Of a stretch of 44,498 nt of DNA, positions 1 through 7,645 are shown piece after piece. The translations under genes were made by a program, and so were the position numbers. This DNA comes from a virus. How positions within the stretch are numbered: the stretch's first letter is position 1; every line of letters starts with the position of its first letter. The notes beneath the pieces are model-generated. The model saw only the letters and a list, made by a program, of their open reading frames with translations. It was not told the DNA's origin and made no database searches. The stretch spans positions 1-44,498 of the IMG/VR virus record IMGVR_UViG_3300048800_000097. One strand, written 5' to 3'.

Positions 1-657
1 GTGCGGCTCACCGAGGGCGTCCATCCACTCAACGCCTAGCCACCTCGAGAGGTCGACTGGGCCGAGGAGCGGCTCGCAGCTCAGGAACTGCACCGCCGCC
101 GGCGTCTCCAGGAGCAGCGGGATCCGCTCATCGGCCCAGTGCTGATTCTCGACACTGACTCCTAGCCAGACATTTGGCAACGGCCAGACCCACGGCGGAT
201 ATGCTGGCTTCCAGCCTGGCCCAACTCCGGCGCGCCAAACAGGGCTGGCGTCTTCGGCCCACGCCGCCAGGAGCCGCCGCATCCTGTCCGGCCGCTTGGT
301 CAAGATCTGGAACGTGTGCTTCTGGACGGATGGGCCAGACATAACCCAGAAGACCTTGGCGATAAAATCGTCGGGCACTTCGTCGTGGAACAGGTCGGAC
401 ATCGAGTTCACGAATACGCGGCGCGGCTGCCGCCAGCGGCGCGGCTCCATGAGCTTGTCGGGATGCAGGGTCACACCGAAGCCCGGACCACTGGTGTCAG
501 CGGCGCCGTCGTGCTGGTATCGCGGGTTGCCCATCGCCTTCAGCCGGGCCGCCAGATCAAGGGCATAGCAGTGGGCGCAGCCGGGCGAGACGCGATCGCA
601 GCCAGTCACCGGATTCCACGTCGAGTCGGTCCATTCGATCGCGCTCTTGTCGCTCAC
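1..657 (-). CDS. DUF5131 family (phage Gp37/Gp68-like) protein, 3' end off the window
   Basis: Read from GTG at 657 to the left edge without a stop (219 codons), so the C-terminus is missing. The start overlaps the stop of the preceding gene (GTGA). The N-terminus reads MSDKSAIEWTDSTWNPVTGC, followed by a cysteine cluster of the form GC-x4-SPGC-x2-CYA around residues 20-32. Further on are VFVNSMSDLFHDEVP, FQILTKRPDRM and FLSCEPLLGPVDLS. This pattern is typical of DUF5131 proteins, widespread in phages and mobile elements and thought to be radical-SAM-like. The biochemical role is not established. It is the last visible gene of the left-hand early operon. Confidence 0.85.
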   Translation of the reverse strand, partial: MSDKSAIEWTDSTWNPVTGCDRVSPGCAHCYALDLAARLKAMGNPRYQHDGAADTSGPGFGVTLHPDKLMEPRRWRQPRRVFVNSMSDLFHDEVPDDFIAKVFWVMSGPSVQKHTFQILTKRPDRMRRLLAAWAEDASPVWRAGVGPGWKPAYPPWVWPLPNVWLGVSVENQHWADERIPLLLETPAAVQFLSCEPLLGPVDLSRWLGVEWMDALGEPH

Positions 658-911
658 AGGCCGAGGTCCTCGATAGCCCGGACGGCCATGGCCGCCACCT
701 GGATCAACTCCTTGCGCAGCTCGGCCGCCACCCAGCTCTCAGGGATGGCTTCGCCGGGCTGCGTCTTGATCAGCTCCCACGCCTCGTCGAGCTCCTCGAG
801 AATGACGGCGTAGGCCTCGTGGGCACTGTGCATCGCCTTGTGCTTGGCCTGGGCGCGGGTTATCTCGCGGTCGACGTCGTCCAGGATGTCGTGCTCGAGG
901 GGGAGGCTCAT
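654..911 (-). CDS. MazG-like nucleotide pyrophosphohydrolase candidate
   Basis: This 85-aa all-helical protein starts at ATG 911, inside a longer open frame; the start just precedes the stop of the upstream gene at 908. Acidic motifs ILEELDEAWE (about residue 38) and ELRKELIQVAAMAVRAIEDL (C-terminus) resemble the EExxE...ExxxxD metal-binding helices of small phage MazG-fold proteins. Such enzymes hydrolyse NTPs or dNTPs and would fit an early nucleotide-metabolism role. The assignment is by motif only; it could be a non-catalytic relative. Confidence 0.6.
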   Translation of the reverse strand: MSLPLEHDILDDVDREITRAQAKHKAMHSAHEAYAVILEELDEAWELIKTQPGEAIPESWVAAELRKELIQVAAMAVRAIEDLGL

Positions 912-1198
912 GCCCGGCGTCCGTCGTCGAGTAGCCCGGCGTGGACCATGTCGTGGTGAGGGACGCAGGCCATCAGGAGCCGGGAGGTGGCCCGGTTCAG
1001 CCGCCGGTCGACGTGGTGCAGGATCGGCTTGTTGGGACAACCCACCACCAGCTCACAGTCGGGGTGAGTGCGGCGATACGCGGCCTCTCGGGGTGTGTCG
1101 CCCTTCACTGCCGGGTGGGCCTTGGGGCGCCCGATGCCCCCGGCTCCGGCCATCTTGAAACTGCAGAGCGGGAGGTCGCAAGGAACTCCGTGGCACAT
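908..1198 (-). CDS. HNH-like or zinc-binding small protein
   Basis: A 96-aa protein beginning MCHGVPCDLPLC. ATG 1198 shares a base with the upstream stop (TGATG). Pairs of cysteines at the N-terminus and in CELVVGC are followed by ILHHVDRRLNRATSRLLMACVPHHDMVHA. The HHVD ... C-x2-HH-x3-H arrangement resembles the core of HNH nucleases or related zinc-binding folds. It lies directly after the VRR-NUC gene, so a nuclease or DNA-processing role is plausible but unproven. Confidence 0.45.
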   Translation of the reverse strand: MCHGVPCDLPLCSFKMAGAGGIGRPKAHPAVKGDTPREAAYRRTHPDCELVVGCPNKPILHHVDRRLNRATSRLLMACVPHHDMVHAGLLDDGRRA

Positions 1199-1545
1199 CA
1201 GGCGGCCCGCCTTCGGCTGAGCACCAGCTGGACCGTCGGCCAGTCTTGGGGTCGCCACACGCAGGCCCTCACGTCGCCGCCGAGCTCATCAATCCACGCC
1301 TGCTGCTCGGGGGTGACCTTGCCCTTGACCTTCAGCTCGGCGGCGACCACCTCGCCGTTTCGGGCCAGGATGAGGTCGGGGAATCCGACGTCACCCTGCA
1401 TCGGGGTCGCCCACCTCCCGCTGCGCACCATGGCCGGCCGGAAATGGGCCACGCGCCAGCCGGTCAACCGGGCGAAGTCGATCACCAGCTGCTGCCACTG
1501 GCGCTCGGTCATCGCCCCCGGCGCGTTGGCCACGGTGGCTGTCAT
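1198..1545 (-). CDS. VRR-NUC domain nuclease
   Basis: A 115-aa protein. The real start is taken as ATG 1545 (MTATVANAPG), which overlaps the TAA of the upstream gene (TAATG). The core reads ERQWQQLVIDFARLTGW, then GDVGFPDLILARNG, then VVAAELKVKG. This gives the D...E-x-K signature of the VRR-NUC branch of the PD-(D/E)xK nucleases. Standalone phage VRR-NUC proteins are common beside replication genes and probably act on branched or replicating DNA. Confidence 0.85.
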   Translation of the reverse strand: MTATVANAPGAMTERQWQQLVIDFARLTGWRVAHFRPAMVRSGRWATPMQGDVGFPDLILARNGEVVAAELKVKGKVTPEQQAWIDELGGDVRACVWRPQDWPTVQLVLSRRRAA

Positions 1546-1940
1546 TACGCTGGCGCTCCCTCGAGGGCAGCGACCACGTCGGCCTCGTCTTCCGGCTGGC
1601 CCTCGCGCTCCATGCCATCGTTGTCGAAGTGGGCCTCGGGCTCCGCTTCCGGTTTTGCGACCTGGTTTGAGGGCCTCCGCCGCTTGGCCGCCACCCCGTG
1701 CTCCAGGGTGAGTTTGGTGGTCTTGATGACCTTCAGCCGGATCGCCGGCTCCCAGGCCGAGCAGACCACGGCTCGGTAGGTCCCGGAGTCCGCGCCCGAT
1801 GCCTGGCTGTGATACCGGACGGCCGCGTCGGCGCCGTGGGCGGTGTAGGTGCCGACCTCGTGCCACGCTGGCTCGGGCGGTGAGCCGGCGTCGCGCAACT
1901 CGAGCACAACGTAGGAGCGAGTGGCCTTGGGCGCGGTCAT
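1545..1940 (-). CDS. hypothetical early protein
   Basis: A 131-aa protein starting at ATG 1940 (MTAPKATRSYVV), overlapping the metallopeptidase stop by ATGA. The first 80 residues look like a small beta-rich domain (SYVVLELRDAG, YRAVVCSAWEPAIRL). The C-terminal third is charged and low in complexity and probably disordered (KRRRPSNQVAKPEAEPEAHF). No family was recognised. It sits between the metallopeptidase and VRR-NUC genes in the early operon. Confidence 0.6.
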   Translation of the reverse strand: MTAPKATRSYVVLELRDAGSPPEPAWHEVGTYTAHGADAAVRYHSQASGADSGTYRAVVCSAWEPAIRLKVIKTTKLTLEHGVAAKRRRPSNQVAKPEAEPEAHFDNDGMEREGQPEDEADVVAALEGAPA

Positions 1941-2491
1941 GCCGGCACCTCGGGCGCGGCCTTCTTGCTCCGGCTGCCCATGGCCTGCAGGTCCTTGTCC
2001 GGCTTGCCGTTGGGATCGCCGTTGCGCTCGATCGTCACCGTGGTGCCCTTGCCGAACAGCGGCAGTTGGGCGGCTTCGGCGAAGGCCTGGAGGTCGGGCT
2101 TCCACAAGCCTCGCCGCAGCACCACGTCGTTGAACTCCTCGAGGTCGTGGGGCGCCAAGTAGGGGACCTCGTCCCCGTCCTCGGTGGTCTTGACCTGGAA
2201 GTGGCAGAGCTCGTGGTCGACAAGCGCCTCTCGCTGGGCGTTGGCCAGCGCCTCCCAGGCGTCGTCTGCCAGTTCGAGGACGAAGAACGTATCGCCCGCC
2301 TCCCGGGCCAGGTAGGAGTTCAGCCCAGTGACGGTGCGGGCCTTGCCGAGGACGGTCTTGCCCTTAGTCCGGGCCGCGACATCGCGGAAGACGACCTCCA
2401 GTTTCCAGCCGTCGAGGTGCTTATGGTGCTCTCGCTGGACCTTCTGGACGAGTTCCAGGACCGGCTCGGGGGCGGCGTGGTAGGTGGTCAT
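1937..2491 (-). CDS. putative phage metallopeptidase (HExxH-like)
   Basis: A 184-aa protein with a good AGGAGG ribosome site before ATG 2491. The central motif VDHELCHF is an HExxH zinc-protease signature with upstream helix WEALANAQREAL, and a downstream PHDLEEFNDVV. This pattern matches the putative phage metallopeptidase family found in early regions of actinophages. The C-terminus is lysine-rich. The substrate is unknown. Confidence 0.75.
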   Translation of the reverse strand: MTTYHAAPEPVLELVQKVQREHHKHLDGWKLEVVFRDVAARTKGKTVLGKARTVTGLNSYLAREAGDTFFVLELADDAWEALANAQREALVDHELCHFQVKTTEDGDEVPYLAPHDLEEFNDVVLRRGLWKPDLQAFAEAAQLPLFGKGTTVTIERNGDPNGKPDKDLQAMGSRSKKAAPEVPA

Positions 2492-3267
2492 GCGTTAGTT
2501 CCTCCTGTTGCTGCAGCGTCCTTTCGCCGCAGACGGTAAGCGCGCTGATTCAGCCGCGCATGGGTTCGGGTGCAGGTTCGGCAACGTCGGGCGCCTGCTG
2601 AGTCGATCAGGGTGTTGCCCTCGTCATAACGGTGGCCGTTGACGCAAGCAGCGACTGGCACGTAAAGCACGCCAGAGCGGCTCGCCCCGCGCCGCACGTT
2701 CTCCGCGATGGTCACCGGCTCCATGTGGTCTGGATTTCCACAAGCCCGGTTTCGGCAGATGTGGTCTAGGGGTTGGCCGGGATCTCCGTGCCGCAGCGCG
2801 TACATGAACCGGTGAACCTTGATAGGCCAGCTGCCTCGACGTCCGCCGAAGGTCGCGTAGCCGTCAGGATTCAGTCCACCGACCCACGTCCAGCAGCCAT
2901 CGTCTGAGACTTCGAATCCGAGGCGGCGGGTTCCAGCCGGCCAAGGCATGTCGACGTGGCGCCCGCCATTTTCGAGGTCGTTGTACTGCGGATGCTCGGT
3001 TTGGATGGCCCGGCGCTCATCCGCGATCGCCGCCTGGCGAGTCACGTAGTGCTCGAAGTCACACGTCGCCACATCCAACCACCACGGCTGCTCATAACTG
3101 TGCTGCCGGAAGCGAAGCGGGCCGAGCAGGGTGATGCCGATGTAGAGCAGAGCGCCGGCACGGTCGTAGAACCTGTAGAGCGTGGTCGGCCTCACGTTAT
3201 TACCGGCCAGGACCGAGACGCGGTCTGGTGAGACCTGGGGGCCGTTGCAAGCACCCCTTCCACACAC
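2488..3267 (-). CDS. GIY-YIG + HNH fusion endonuclease
   Basis: A 259-aa frame combining two nuclease domains. Residues about 27-95 read TTLYRFYDRAG-LLYIGIT...RFRQH...WW, a GIY-YIG core. Residues about 122-195 read CWTWVGGLNPDGYATFGG...KVHRFMYALRHG...LDHICRNRACGNPDHMEP, an HNH_3-type nuclease. A zinc-ribbon-like tail follows (ACVNGHRYDEGNT...CRTCTRTH), as in the HNH genes at 7190 and 33841. GTG 3267 gives the longest frame, but GTG 3195 (MRPTTLYRF) starts just at the domain and is equally possible. No strong ribosome site supports either. It is likely a freestanding homing-type or DNA-processing nuclease. Confidence 0.75.
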   Translation of the reverse strand: MCGRGACNGPQVSPDRVSVLAGNNVRPTTLYRFYDRAGALLYIGITLLGPLRFRQHSYEQPWWLDVATCDFEHYVTRQAAIADERRAIQTEHPQYNDLENGGRHVDMPWPAGTRRLGFEVSDDGCWTWVGGLNPDGYATFGGRRGSWPIKVHRFMYALRHGDPGQPLDHICRNRACGNPDHMEPVTIAENVRRGASRSGVLYVPVAACVNGHRYDEGNTLIDSAGARRCRTCTRTHARLNQRAYRLRRKDAAATGGTNA

Positions 3268-3278
3268 CCCGTAGGGGT
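3266..3278. other. small hairpin at the GIY-YIG gene start
   Basis: ACCCC-GTA-GGGGT forms a 5-bp stem with a 3-nt loop that covers the most upstream possible GTG of the GIY-YIG-HNH gene. It could hide that start or be part of the adjacent repeat region. Confidence 0.35.
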
Positions 3279-3287
3279 GGTGGGGGC

Positions 3288-3353
3288 TGCAACAGACACC
3301 TCACCTGAGGCCAGTTGCAACGCATGCAACGGAGTGCAACGCAAAACTGCAAC
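3288..3353. repeat. TGCAAC iteron-like repeats, candidate origin or regulatory site
   Basis: Five exact TGCAAC hexamers begin at 3288, 3316, 3325, 3335 and 3348. The last four are spaced 9, 10 and 13 bp apart, and a related TGCAAG lies at 3245. They fill the 88-bp gap between the RepA-like ATPase gene and the next gene. Short direct repeats at near-helical spacing next to a replication ATPase are typical of iteron origins, but a regulator binding site is an alternative. Confidence 0.5.
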
Positions 3354-3355
3354 GC

Positions 3356-4585
3356 TCACGCTTTCAGCCCTATCCGGTTGTCGGGCAGACGCCAGAGGCG
3401 GGGGCTCCGGTGAACGGCTGACCGGACGCTGGACTCCTGGACCCCGAGTTCGGCGGCCAGCTTGGGCCCGGCCATCGCGCCGGCGAGCAGGACCTCCACC
3501 ATCCGGTCGGTCAGACTTCTGGCGGCCTGCATCTCGGGGGCTGTGATCTCCGACCTCACGATGCGAATTTCGCCGGGCTCGTAGACCATCGCCAGTCCGA
3601 TTGGGGCCAACTTGCGGCCCAGGTTGCTCTTGGTGTGCACCAGCATCACCTCGCTCCGCCCCTCAACGGGCTCGCGCTCTCGCTTGAGCTCGAATACCGA
3701 CCGCGCCAGGTTGGTCTTGTAGACGGAGCCGTAGGGCCGAGAAACCGCCTTCTCGCTGCCCAGGGCATCGCCCCGGACGTGGTCGATGATGAGCACGGTG
3801 CAGTCGAGCAGCGCGAGGGCGCCAAACATCTGGATGGCCGAGTCCTCGGCGCTGCCATGCTCCTTGCCGGCGCCCATCGCCATCCCCATGGAGTCGATGA
3901 CGACCACCTCGACGCCGTCGCGGGCGCATTGGGCAGCGATCCGCTCGACCTGCTCGACGAAGGGCCGGCGCTGGCGCTGGTAGTTCACCCCGGGCTGCTC
4001 TATTCCGGCGCCCTTGGCGAGTTCGTGCAGGCGGCCGCCCCAGACCTCCGGCTGGTCCTCCCAGTCGAGCACCAAGACCTTGCTGGGAGAAGGCTGCATC
4101 CCGGGGATAACCTCGACCCCGGTCTCCAGCGCGAGCGCGGCCGCCGCGGCGATCGTCGACTTGCCGGCGCCGCCCTCGCCGAACAGGATGGTGGGCCGGT
4201 GGTGGGTCAGCAACGGAGGCAGGACCGGCGGGAAGGGGTTGGTGTTGGCGTATTGGCCGTTGAGCGACAGGACTTCGTCGCCGGCCCGGTGCTGCTGGAG
4301 TACGTCCAGGCAGAGCTCCTCGAGGATCTGCCGCCACGGCACCGTCTCGTCGACCACGCTCAGGTACTTGGCCTGTGAGTTCCGGGCCGTCAGGCTGGAC
4401 AGGTTGAATCGCGCCTGACTCACGTGGCGATCGTCCAGCTGGACCGTCAACTCGGCGGTCAACTCGTCCCGCCCCTCGTGCAGGTGGTCGAGGCGCAACT
4501 TGGCCCCACCGGAGATGGCTTCATAGGATGGCCCAAGCCGGCGTACTTCAGTATGGCCAGGCAATGAAATCCACTGCCCGCTCAT
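3356..4585 (-). CDS. RepA-like AAA_25 ATPase (replicative helicase or RecA-fold)
   Basis: A 409-aa protein. Walker A GEGGAGKST lies at about residues 135-143 (TILFGEGGAGKSTIA). Walker B-like VEVVVIDSMGMAM follows, then LLDCTVLIIDHVRGD and a C-terminal winged-helix-like region (VLLAGAMAGPKLAAELGVQESSVRSAVHR). This matches the AAA_25/RepA group of hexameric RecA-fold ATPases found in phage and plasmid replication modules. The N-terminal 120 residues are unassigned. ATG 4585 lies 37 bp inside the upstream gene. The TGCAAC repeats immediately after its stop suggest a replication-initiation pair. Confidence 0.8.
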   Translation of the reverse strand: MSGQWISLPGHTEVRRLGPSYEAISGGAKLRLDHLHEGRDELTAELTVQLDDRHVSQARFNLSSLTARNSQAKYLSVVDETVPWRQILEELCLDVLQQHRAGDEVLSLNGQYANTNPFPPVLPPLLTHHRPTILFGEGGAGKSTIAAAAALALETGVEVIPGMQPSPSKVLVLDWEDQPEVWGGRLHELAKGAGIEQPGVNYQRQRRPFVEQVERIAAQCARDGVEVVVIDSMGMAMGAGKEHGSAEDSAIQMFGALALLDCTVLIIDHVRGDALGSEKAVSRPYGSVYKTNLARSVFELKREREPVEGRSEVMLVHTKSNLGRKLAPIGLAMVYEPGEIRIVRSEITAPEMQAARSLTDRMVEVLLAGAMAGPKLAAELGVQESSVRSAVHRSPRLWRLPDNRIGLKA

Positions 4586-4772
4586 ACGCTTGCGCCACGA
4601 CAGCTTTCGCTTCGAGACTGAGACCTGCGGCCCAGAGGCTGTTGATGGCGATCGCGGTTGCCCTCTGGTCTTGATTGGCGATTAGGGCCAGCGTGCCCTG
4701 GGTGATCGGCGGCCCGAGATCGGCCTCAACCTTGACCCACGCGGATGTGACTTTCACCGCGGGCAGGCTCAC
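4548..4772 (-). CDS. hypothetical small early protein
   Basis: A 74-aa protein starting at GTG 4772, which overlaps the stop of the upstream gene (GTGA). It reads MSLPAVKVTSAWVKVEADLG and ends in helices containing AAGLSLEAKAVVAQAYERAV. Only this part of a longer open frame is coding. No family was recognised. Confidence 0.55.
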   Translation of the reverse strand: MSLPAVKVTSAWVKVEADLGPPITQGTLALIANQDQRATAIAINSLWAAGLSLEAKAVVAQAYERAVDFIAWPY

Positions 4773-4993
4773 CCTGGGAGCCCGAGCGGAGCGGGGGGCG
4801 TGGCAAAAAAGTGCTCCTCGAACTCGGCTGCCGACTTCCCCGCGTGAGGGCTGCTCGGCCCAAGTGTTCCCTGCTGGATCGCGCGCAGGATGACCCGGGC
4901 CGTGGCGATGCGCTCCCGCTCCTGGTTGGCCTGGAACGCCTGCAGCGACTTCATGTGGGTGCTGGCATCCGACAGGGGTGGCATTGGTCTCAT
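4769..4993 (-). CDS. hypothetical early protein, first gene after promoter P1
   Basis: A 74-aa protein with an excellent AGGAGG site eight bases before ATG 4993. Mostly helical and charged (MKSLQAFQANQERERIATARVILRAIQQG). The start lies about 85 nt downstream of a strong promoter at 5086-5114, so it heads a second transcript in the early region. Function unknown. Confidence 0.6.
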   Translation of the reverse strand: MRPMPPLSDASTHMKSLQAFQANQERERIATARVILRAIQQGTLGPSSPHAGKSAAEFEEHFFATPPAPLGLPG

Positions 4994-5082
4994 CTGGGTC
5001 CCTCCTGTTTCGCAGGTGATCGGTGAGGGAGTGCGGGCCGGTGGCGATCACTCCACCAACCCGCCGCCATTGCTGACGTATC

Positions 5083-5098
5083 GGGACGCTACCGTATC
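5083..5098. promoter_or_regulatory. 16-bp dyad operator candidate (site 1)
   Basis: GGGACGCTACCGTATC, a near-symmetric member of the dispersed dyad family. It overlaps the -10 box of promoter P1 and the stop codon of the upstream gene. Confidence 0.6.
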
Positions 5099-5114
5099 GG
5101 TCCGGCCTTGTCAA
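5086..5114 (-). promoter_or_regulatory. promoter P1 (early operon, left segment)
   Basis: On the minus strand TTGACA (5114-5109), a 17-bp spacer and TAGCGT (5091-5086). The -35 is a perfect consensus. It would drive the genes from 4993 leftwards, and its -10 is inside operator-like dyad site 1. Confidence 0.7.
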
Positions 5115-5424
5115 GCGCCACAGAATCGGGCTGTGGTGCCTCGAGCGGCGCGGCCGGAGCCGGCTGGGGTTGGGGTGCCGGGGAGGGTGCTCGCTGGGTC
5201 TTGTGGTGTTTAGAGGCGGAAGGGCAGCTGGCAAAGTGATTCCGGTGGCGGTCGCCCGACGGCGCTGAACCCTTGGGGACGATGGTGTACTCCTCCCGGT
5301 GGAGGTCGATGGTGATGTTGCCGCCAAAGCCCTCCTCGATGTCGATCGGGGCCAGGTTGCCGGTGCGGGCATGGCGGAGCCAGTACACGGGAGCGCCACA
5401 GCTGCGGCAGAGCGCGGTGACCAT
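5089..5424 (-). CDS. zinc-ribbon-like hypothetical protein
   Basis: A 111-aa protein beginning MVTALCRSCGAPVYWLRHA, with one CxxC pair and a later HFASC. The middle reads GNLAPIDIEEGFGGNITIDL. This style of small Zn-binding protein is frequent in actinophage early regions. The C-terminal third is Ala/Pro-rich and probably disordered. The stop (TAG at 5089) falls within the P1 -10 region. ATG 5424 shares a base with the preceding stop (TGATG). Confidence 0.65.
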   Translation of the reverse strand: MVTALCRSCGAPVYWLRHARTGNLAPIDIEEGFGGNITIDLHREEYTIVPKGSAPSGDRHRNHFASCPSASKHHKTQRAPSPAPQPQPAPAAPLEAPQPDSVALDKAGPIR

Positions 5425-5870
5425 CAGGCGACCGCCAGTTTGGCCTTGGCCTTTCGGAGGTCGAGCAGACGGTGGGCGGCCTCCCCGCCCTTGCTGATCT
5501 GAGCCGCCGCGCGCTTGCCGTCCACCTTGAGCTCGTGGGTCACGTCGGCGCCGGGGACCTCCTCGGTTACGAGGCTCAGCACCCGCTCGGCCTGGTCGAG
5601 GGTGTCGACCGTTGCCGTCACGACATGGCGCCCCAGCCCAGGGAACTCCTGGGCGATCTCAGGCGGGTACTCGAACGTCCCGAGGGCCTCCAGGTAGACC
5701 CGTCCAGCAGCTGTGATGATCGGACCTTGGTCTCTGACTGCCTCACCGAGGCGCCGCTTGGCCTTGTACATGAAGCTGTCGACCGCGGTCAGCTCTTCGA
5801 GGTGGCTGGTGTAGTAGCTGGCGAGCTCGTCGATCGAGCAGAACTCGGGGTCGGGGAGGGCGGAGTTCAT
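5424..5870 (-). CDS. hypothetical early protein
   Basis: A 148-aa protein with a helical N-terminal half (DELASYYTSHLEELTAVDSF, MYKAKRRLGEAVRDQG) and an alpha/beta C-terminal half. ATG 5870 overlaps the upstream stop by ATGA. It lies directly after the Sak4-like ATPase gene and one tiny Cys-rich gene, so a role in early DNA metabolism is possible. No family was recognised. Confidence 0.6.
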   Translation of the reverse strand: MNSALPDPEFCSIDELASYYTSHLEELTAVDSFMYKAKRRLGEAVRDQGPIITAAGRVYLEALGTFEYPPEIAQEFPGLGRHVVTATVDTLDQAERVLSLVTEEVPGADVTHELKVDGKRAAAQISKGGEAAHRLLDLRKAKAKLAVA

Positions 5871-6052
5871 GGCCGGGCCTCCTGCAGCTTGGGCAGGCCG
5901 GGGCCCTCGGGGATCTCCGGCCGGATCCCGGTCGCCTCGATGCGCCGGGCGCAGGGTGCGCAGCAGAGCCCCACGCCGGCCACGGCGACCACCCCGGGCA
6001 GAACGTGGGAGTTCGGGCAGGCCAGGCAGAAGTCGATGTTGCCGATGCTCAT
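5867..6052 (-). CDS. small cysteine-rich protein
   Basis: A 61-aa protein with FCLACPNSH and LCCAPCARR, two paired cysteine sets suited to binding one zinc ion. ATGA overlaps at both ends couple it to its neighbours. Function unknown. Confidence 0.6.
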   Translation of the reverse strand: MSIGNIDFCLACPNSHVLPGVVAVAGVGLCCAPCARRIEATGIRPEIPEGPGLPKLQEARP

Positions 6053-7023
6053 GCCAGCGCCTCCTTCCCGGCGAGGATCTCGTCAGCGATCCGCTGGCAG
6101 GCCTTCTGGGTGGTGAGCTGCAGTTTGGCCCAGGCGGCGGCGTTTATGGTCACGCCCCTCAGGCCGCACTCTGCGTACCAGCGGTCAAGCAATCCCACGC
6201 CCTTGAGCCCCGCCAGGCGCTCTCTCATGGACTCCCAGCTGTTGTCCCCATTTGAAGCGGGGACCTGGAGGACCTCCTGGTCGGGCTCGGCCGGCGGCTG
6301 GGCGGTGGGCTCGAGGTCTGGTGCGGCCTCGTCCAGCCACTTCCGCAGCAAGGTGCCCACGCCTTCGGCGCGGCCCTTGGAGATCAACTTGTCGGCCAGG
6401 GGATGGCACCGGCTCTTGGTGATCGAGATCCGGTGCTCCATGTCGAGCTCGCCAATGAGGGTGAACTCGTACTCGATGTCGTCGCGCTGGACCGGCGCCA
6501 GCCCCAGCCGGGTGACGCGCTGCTTGCCCTTCTCGTCCTGCTCGACGAGGTACTCCATCTTGGAGCGCATGCAGGCGATGACGTGGGCCGGCGTGGAGAG
6601 GAAGGCCTCGACCATCAGCTCCTGGGCCTTGCCGGGTTCCTTCCAGGCTCCGATGCCCTGGCTGCCCTTGCGGGCCTTGGCGGCGTCGACCTGGTCGAGG
6701 GTGCCTCCCTCGCCGCGCCAGAAGTGGCTCAGGCTATCGACGATGACCACGTCGTATTCCTTGCCCGCCTCCATCAGCACCTGGGCCAGTTCAGTCGGGT
6801 CGTAGGGCGGCTGCCAGTCCAGCTCGGTGAAGGTGAAGTCGTCGGCGTAGAGCTTGGCCGTGCCGCGCTCGGTGTCGACCACGAGGTGCTTGCCGTCCGG
6901 TGCCAGCCCCTTGGCGATGCAGAGCGCCGTCCAGGTCTTGCCGCTCCCGGTTGGGCCGGCGAGGGCGATGCGCGCCTTGGTGCCCCGGCGCTGGGCCGGC
7001 TGGGCCTGCGTCAGGCGGCTCAC
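6049..7023 (-). CDS. Sak4/AAA_24-like RecA-fold ATPase
   Basis: A 324-aa protein starting at GTG 7023 (MSRLTQAQPAQRRG), which overlaps the preceding stop (GTGA); longer upstream frames are shadows. Walker A GPTGSGKT is at about residues 23-30. Walker B DVVIVDSLSHFW and a sensor-like VIACMRSKMEY follow, as in AAA_24/Sak4-like single-strand annealing or RecA-paralogue ATPases of phages. The C-terminal about 100 residues are a separate helical domain. It probably supports recombination-dependent replication together with the RepA-like ATPase. Confidence 0.8.
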   Translation of the reverse strand: MSRLTQAQPAQRRGTKARIALAGPTGSGKTWTALCIAKGLAPDGKHLVVDTERGTAKLYADDFTFTELDWQPPYDPTELAQVLMEAGKEYDVVIVDSLSHFWRGEGGTLDQVDAAKARKGSQGIGAWKEPGKAQELMVEAFLSTPAHVIACMRSKMEYLVEQDEKGKQRVTRLGLAPVQRDDIEYEFTLIGELDMEHRISITKSRCHPLADKLISKGRAEGVGTLLRKWLDEAAPDLEPTAQPPAEPDQEVLQVPASNGDNSWESMRERLAGLKGVGLLDRWYAECGLRGVTINAAAWAKLQLTTQKACQRIADEILAGKEALA

Positions 7024-7193
7024 CTGAGCACCGTGGCGCCGGCGACATAGACCAGCAGGACGAAGATGACGGCGGCCAGGAAGCAGGTCATGACGATTTT
7101 GAACCAGCGCCGGTCCTCGGCCACGATGCCGGTCTCCCATCGCTGGAGCCAGTCGGTGTGGCGGATGCGCTCCGCCTGTTCGCTGCGTTTCAT
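7020..7193 (-). CDS. small single-pass membrane protein
   Basis: A 57-aa gene with a strong AGGAGG before ATG 7193. It overlaps both neighbours (ATGA upstream, GTGA downstream). A charged N-terminal half (MKRSEQAERIRHTDW) is followed by one hydrophobic segment (VMTCFLAAVIFVLLVYVAGA) near the C-terminus. Its position in the early operon does not suggest lysis. Function unknown. Confidence 0.6.
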   Translation of the reverse strand: MKRSEQAERIRHTDWLQRWETGIVAEDRRWFKIVMTCFLAAVIFVLLVYVAGATVLR

Positions 7194-7645
7194 GTGGGGT
7201 CCTCCTGGACCGATTGCCCCGGCCCGGTGGGGGTCCGGCGAGTGCCGGAGGTGCGGCGGCAGGCCTTGCAGCTACGGCTGCCGCGCCTGTCGACGTAGGT
7301 GTTGAGAAGGTCGTAGGGATGCCCTTGCGGGCAGTCGGTCGTCCGGGCGTGGCGTGCGCCAGTCCCGCCGCTTCTCAGGATGTTGGTGCGCAGCGTGACC
7401 GCCTCGAGGTGATCGGGGTTCACGCAGAGGCGGCTACCACAGAGGTGGTCGACCGTCAGGCCGGGGGGCACCGGCCCGTGGGCCATCTCATAGGCAAGGC
7501 GGTGGGCGTACACCGTCACCCCCGGGCTGCGCTTCAACAGGCCGTAGCCTGAGCTGGTGACGGCGCCCGTCCAGAGCCAGCAGGCATCTGTGCGAACCAC
7601 CTTGGCCGCGAAACGGTCAGCCAGGGGCCGATGCCGACCGCTCAT
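7190..7645 (-). CDS. HNH_3-type endonuclease
   Basis: A 151-aa protein with CWLWTGAVTSSGYGLL, VYAHRLAYEMAHGPVPPG, then LTVDHLCGSRLCVNPDHLEAV. This is a classic HNH_3 core with its zinc cysteines, at about residues 22-85. The tail CPQGHPYDLLNT...SCKACRR is shared with the HNH genes at 2488 and 33841. It sits second in the early operon, coupled by ATGA on both sides. It is probably a freestanding homing-type nuclease. Confidence 0.85.
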   Translation of the reverse strand: MSGRHRPLADRFAAKVVRTDACWLWTGAVTSSGYGLLKRSPGVTVYAHRLAYEMAHGPVPPGLTVDHLCGSRLCVNPDHLEAVTLRTNILRSGGTGARHARTTDCPQGHPYDLLNTYVDRRGSRSCKACRRTSGTRRTPTGPGQSVQEDPT

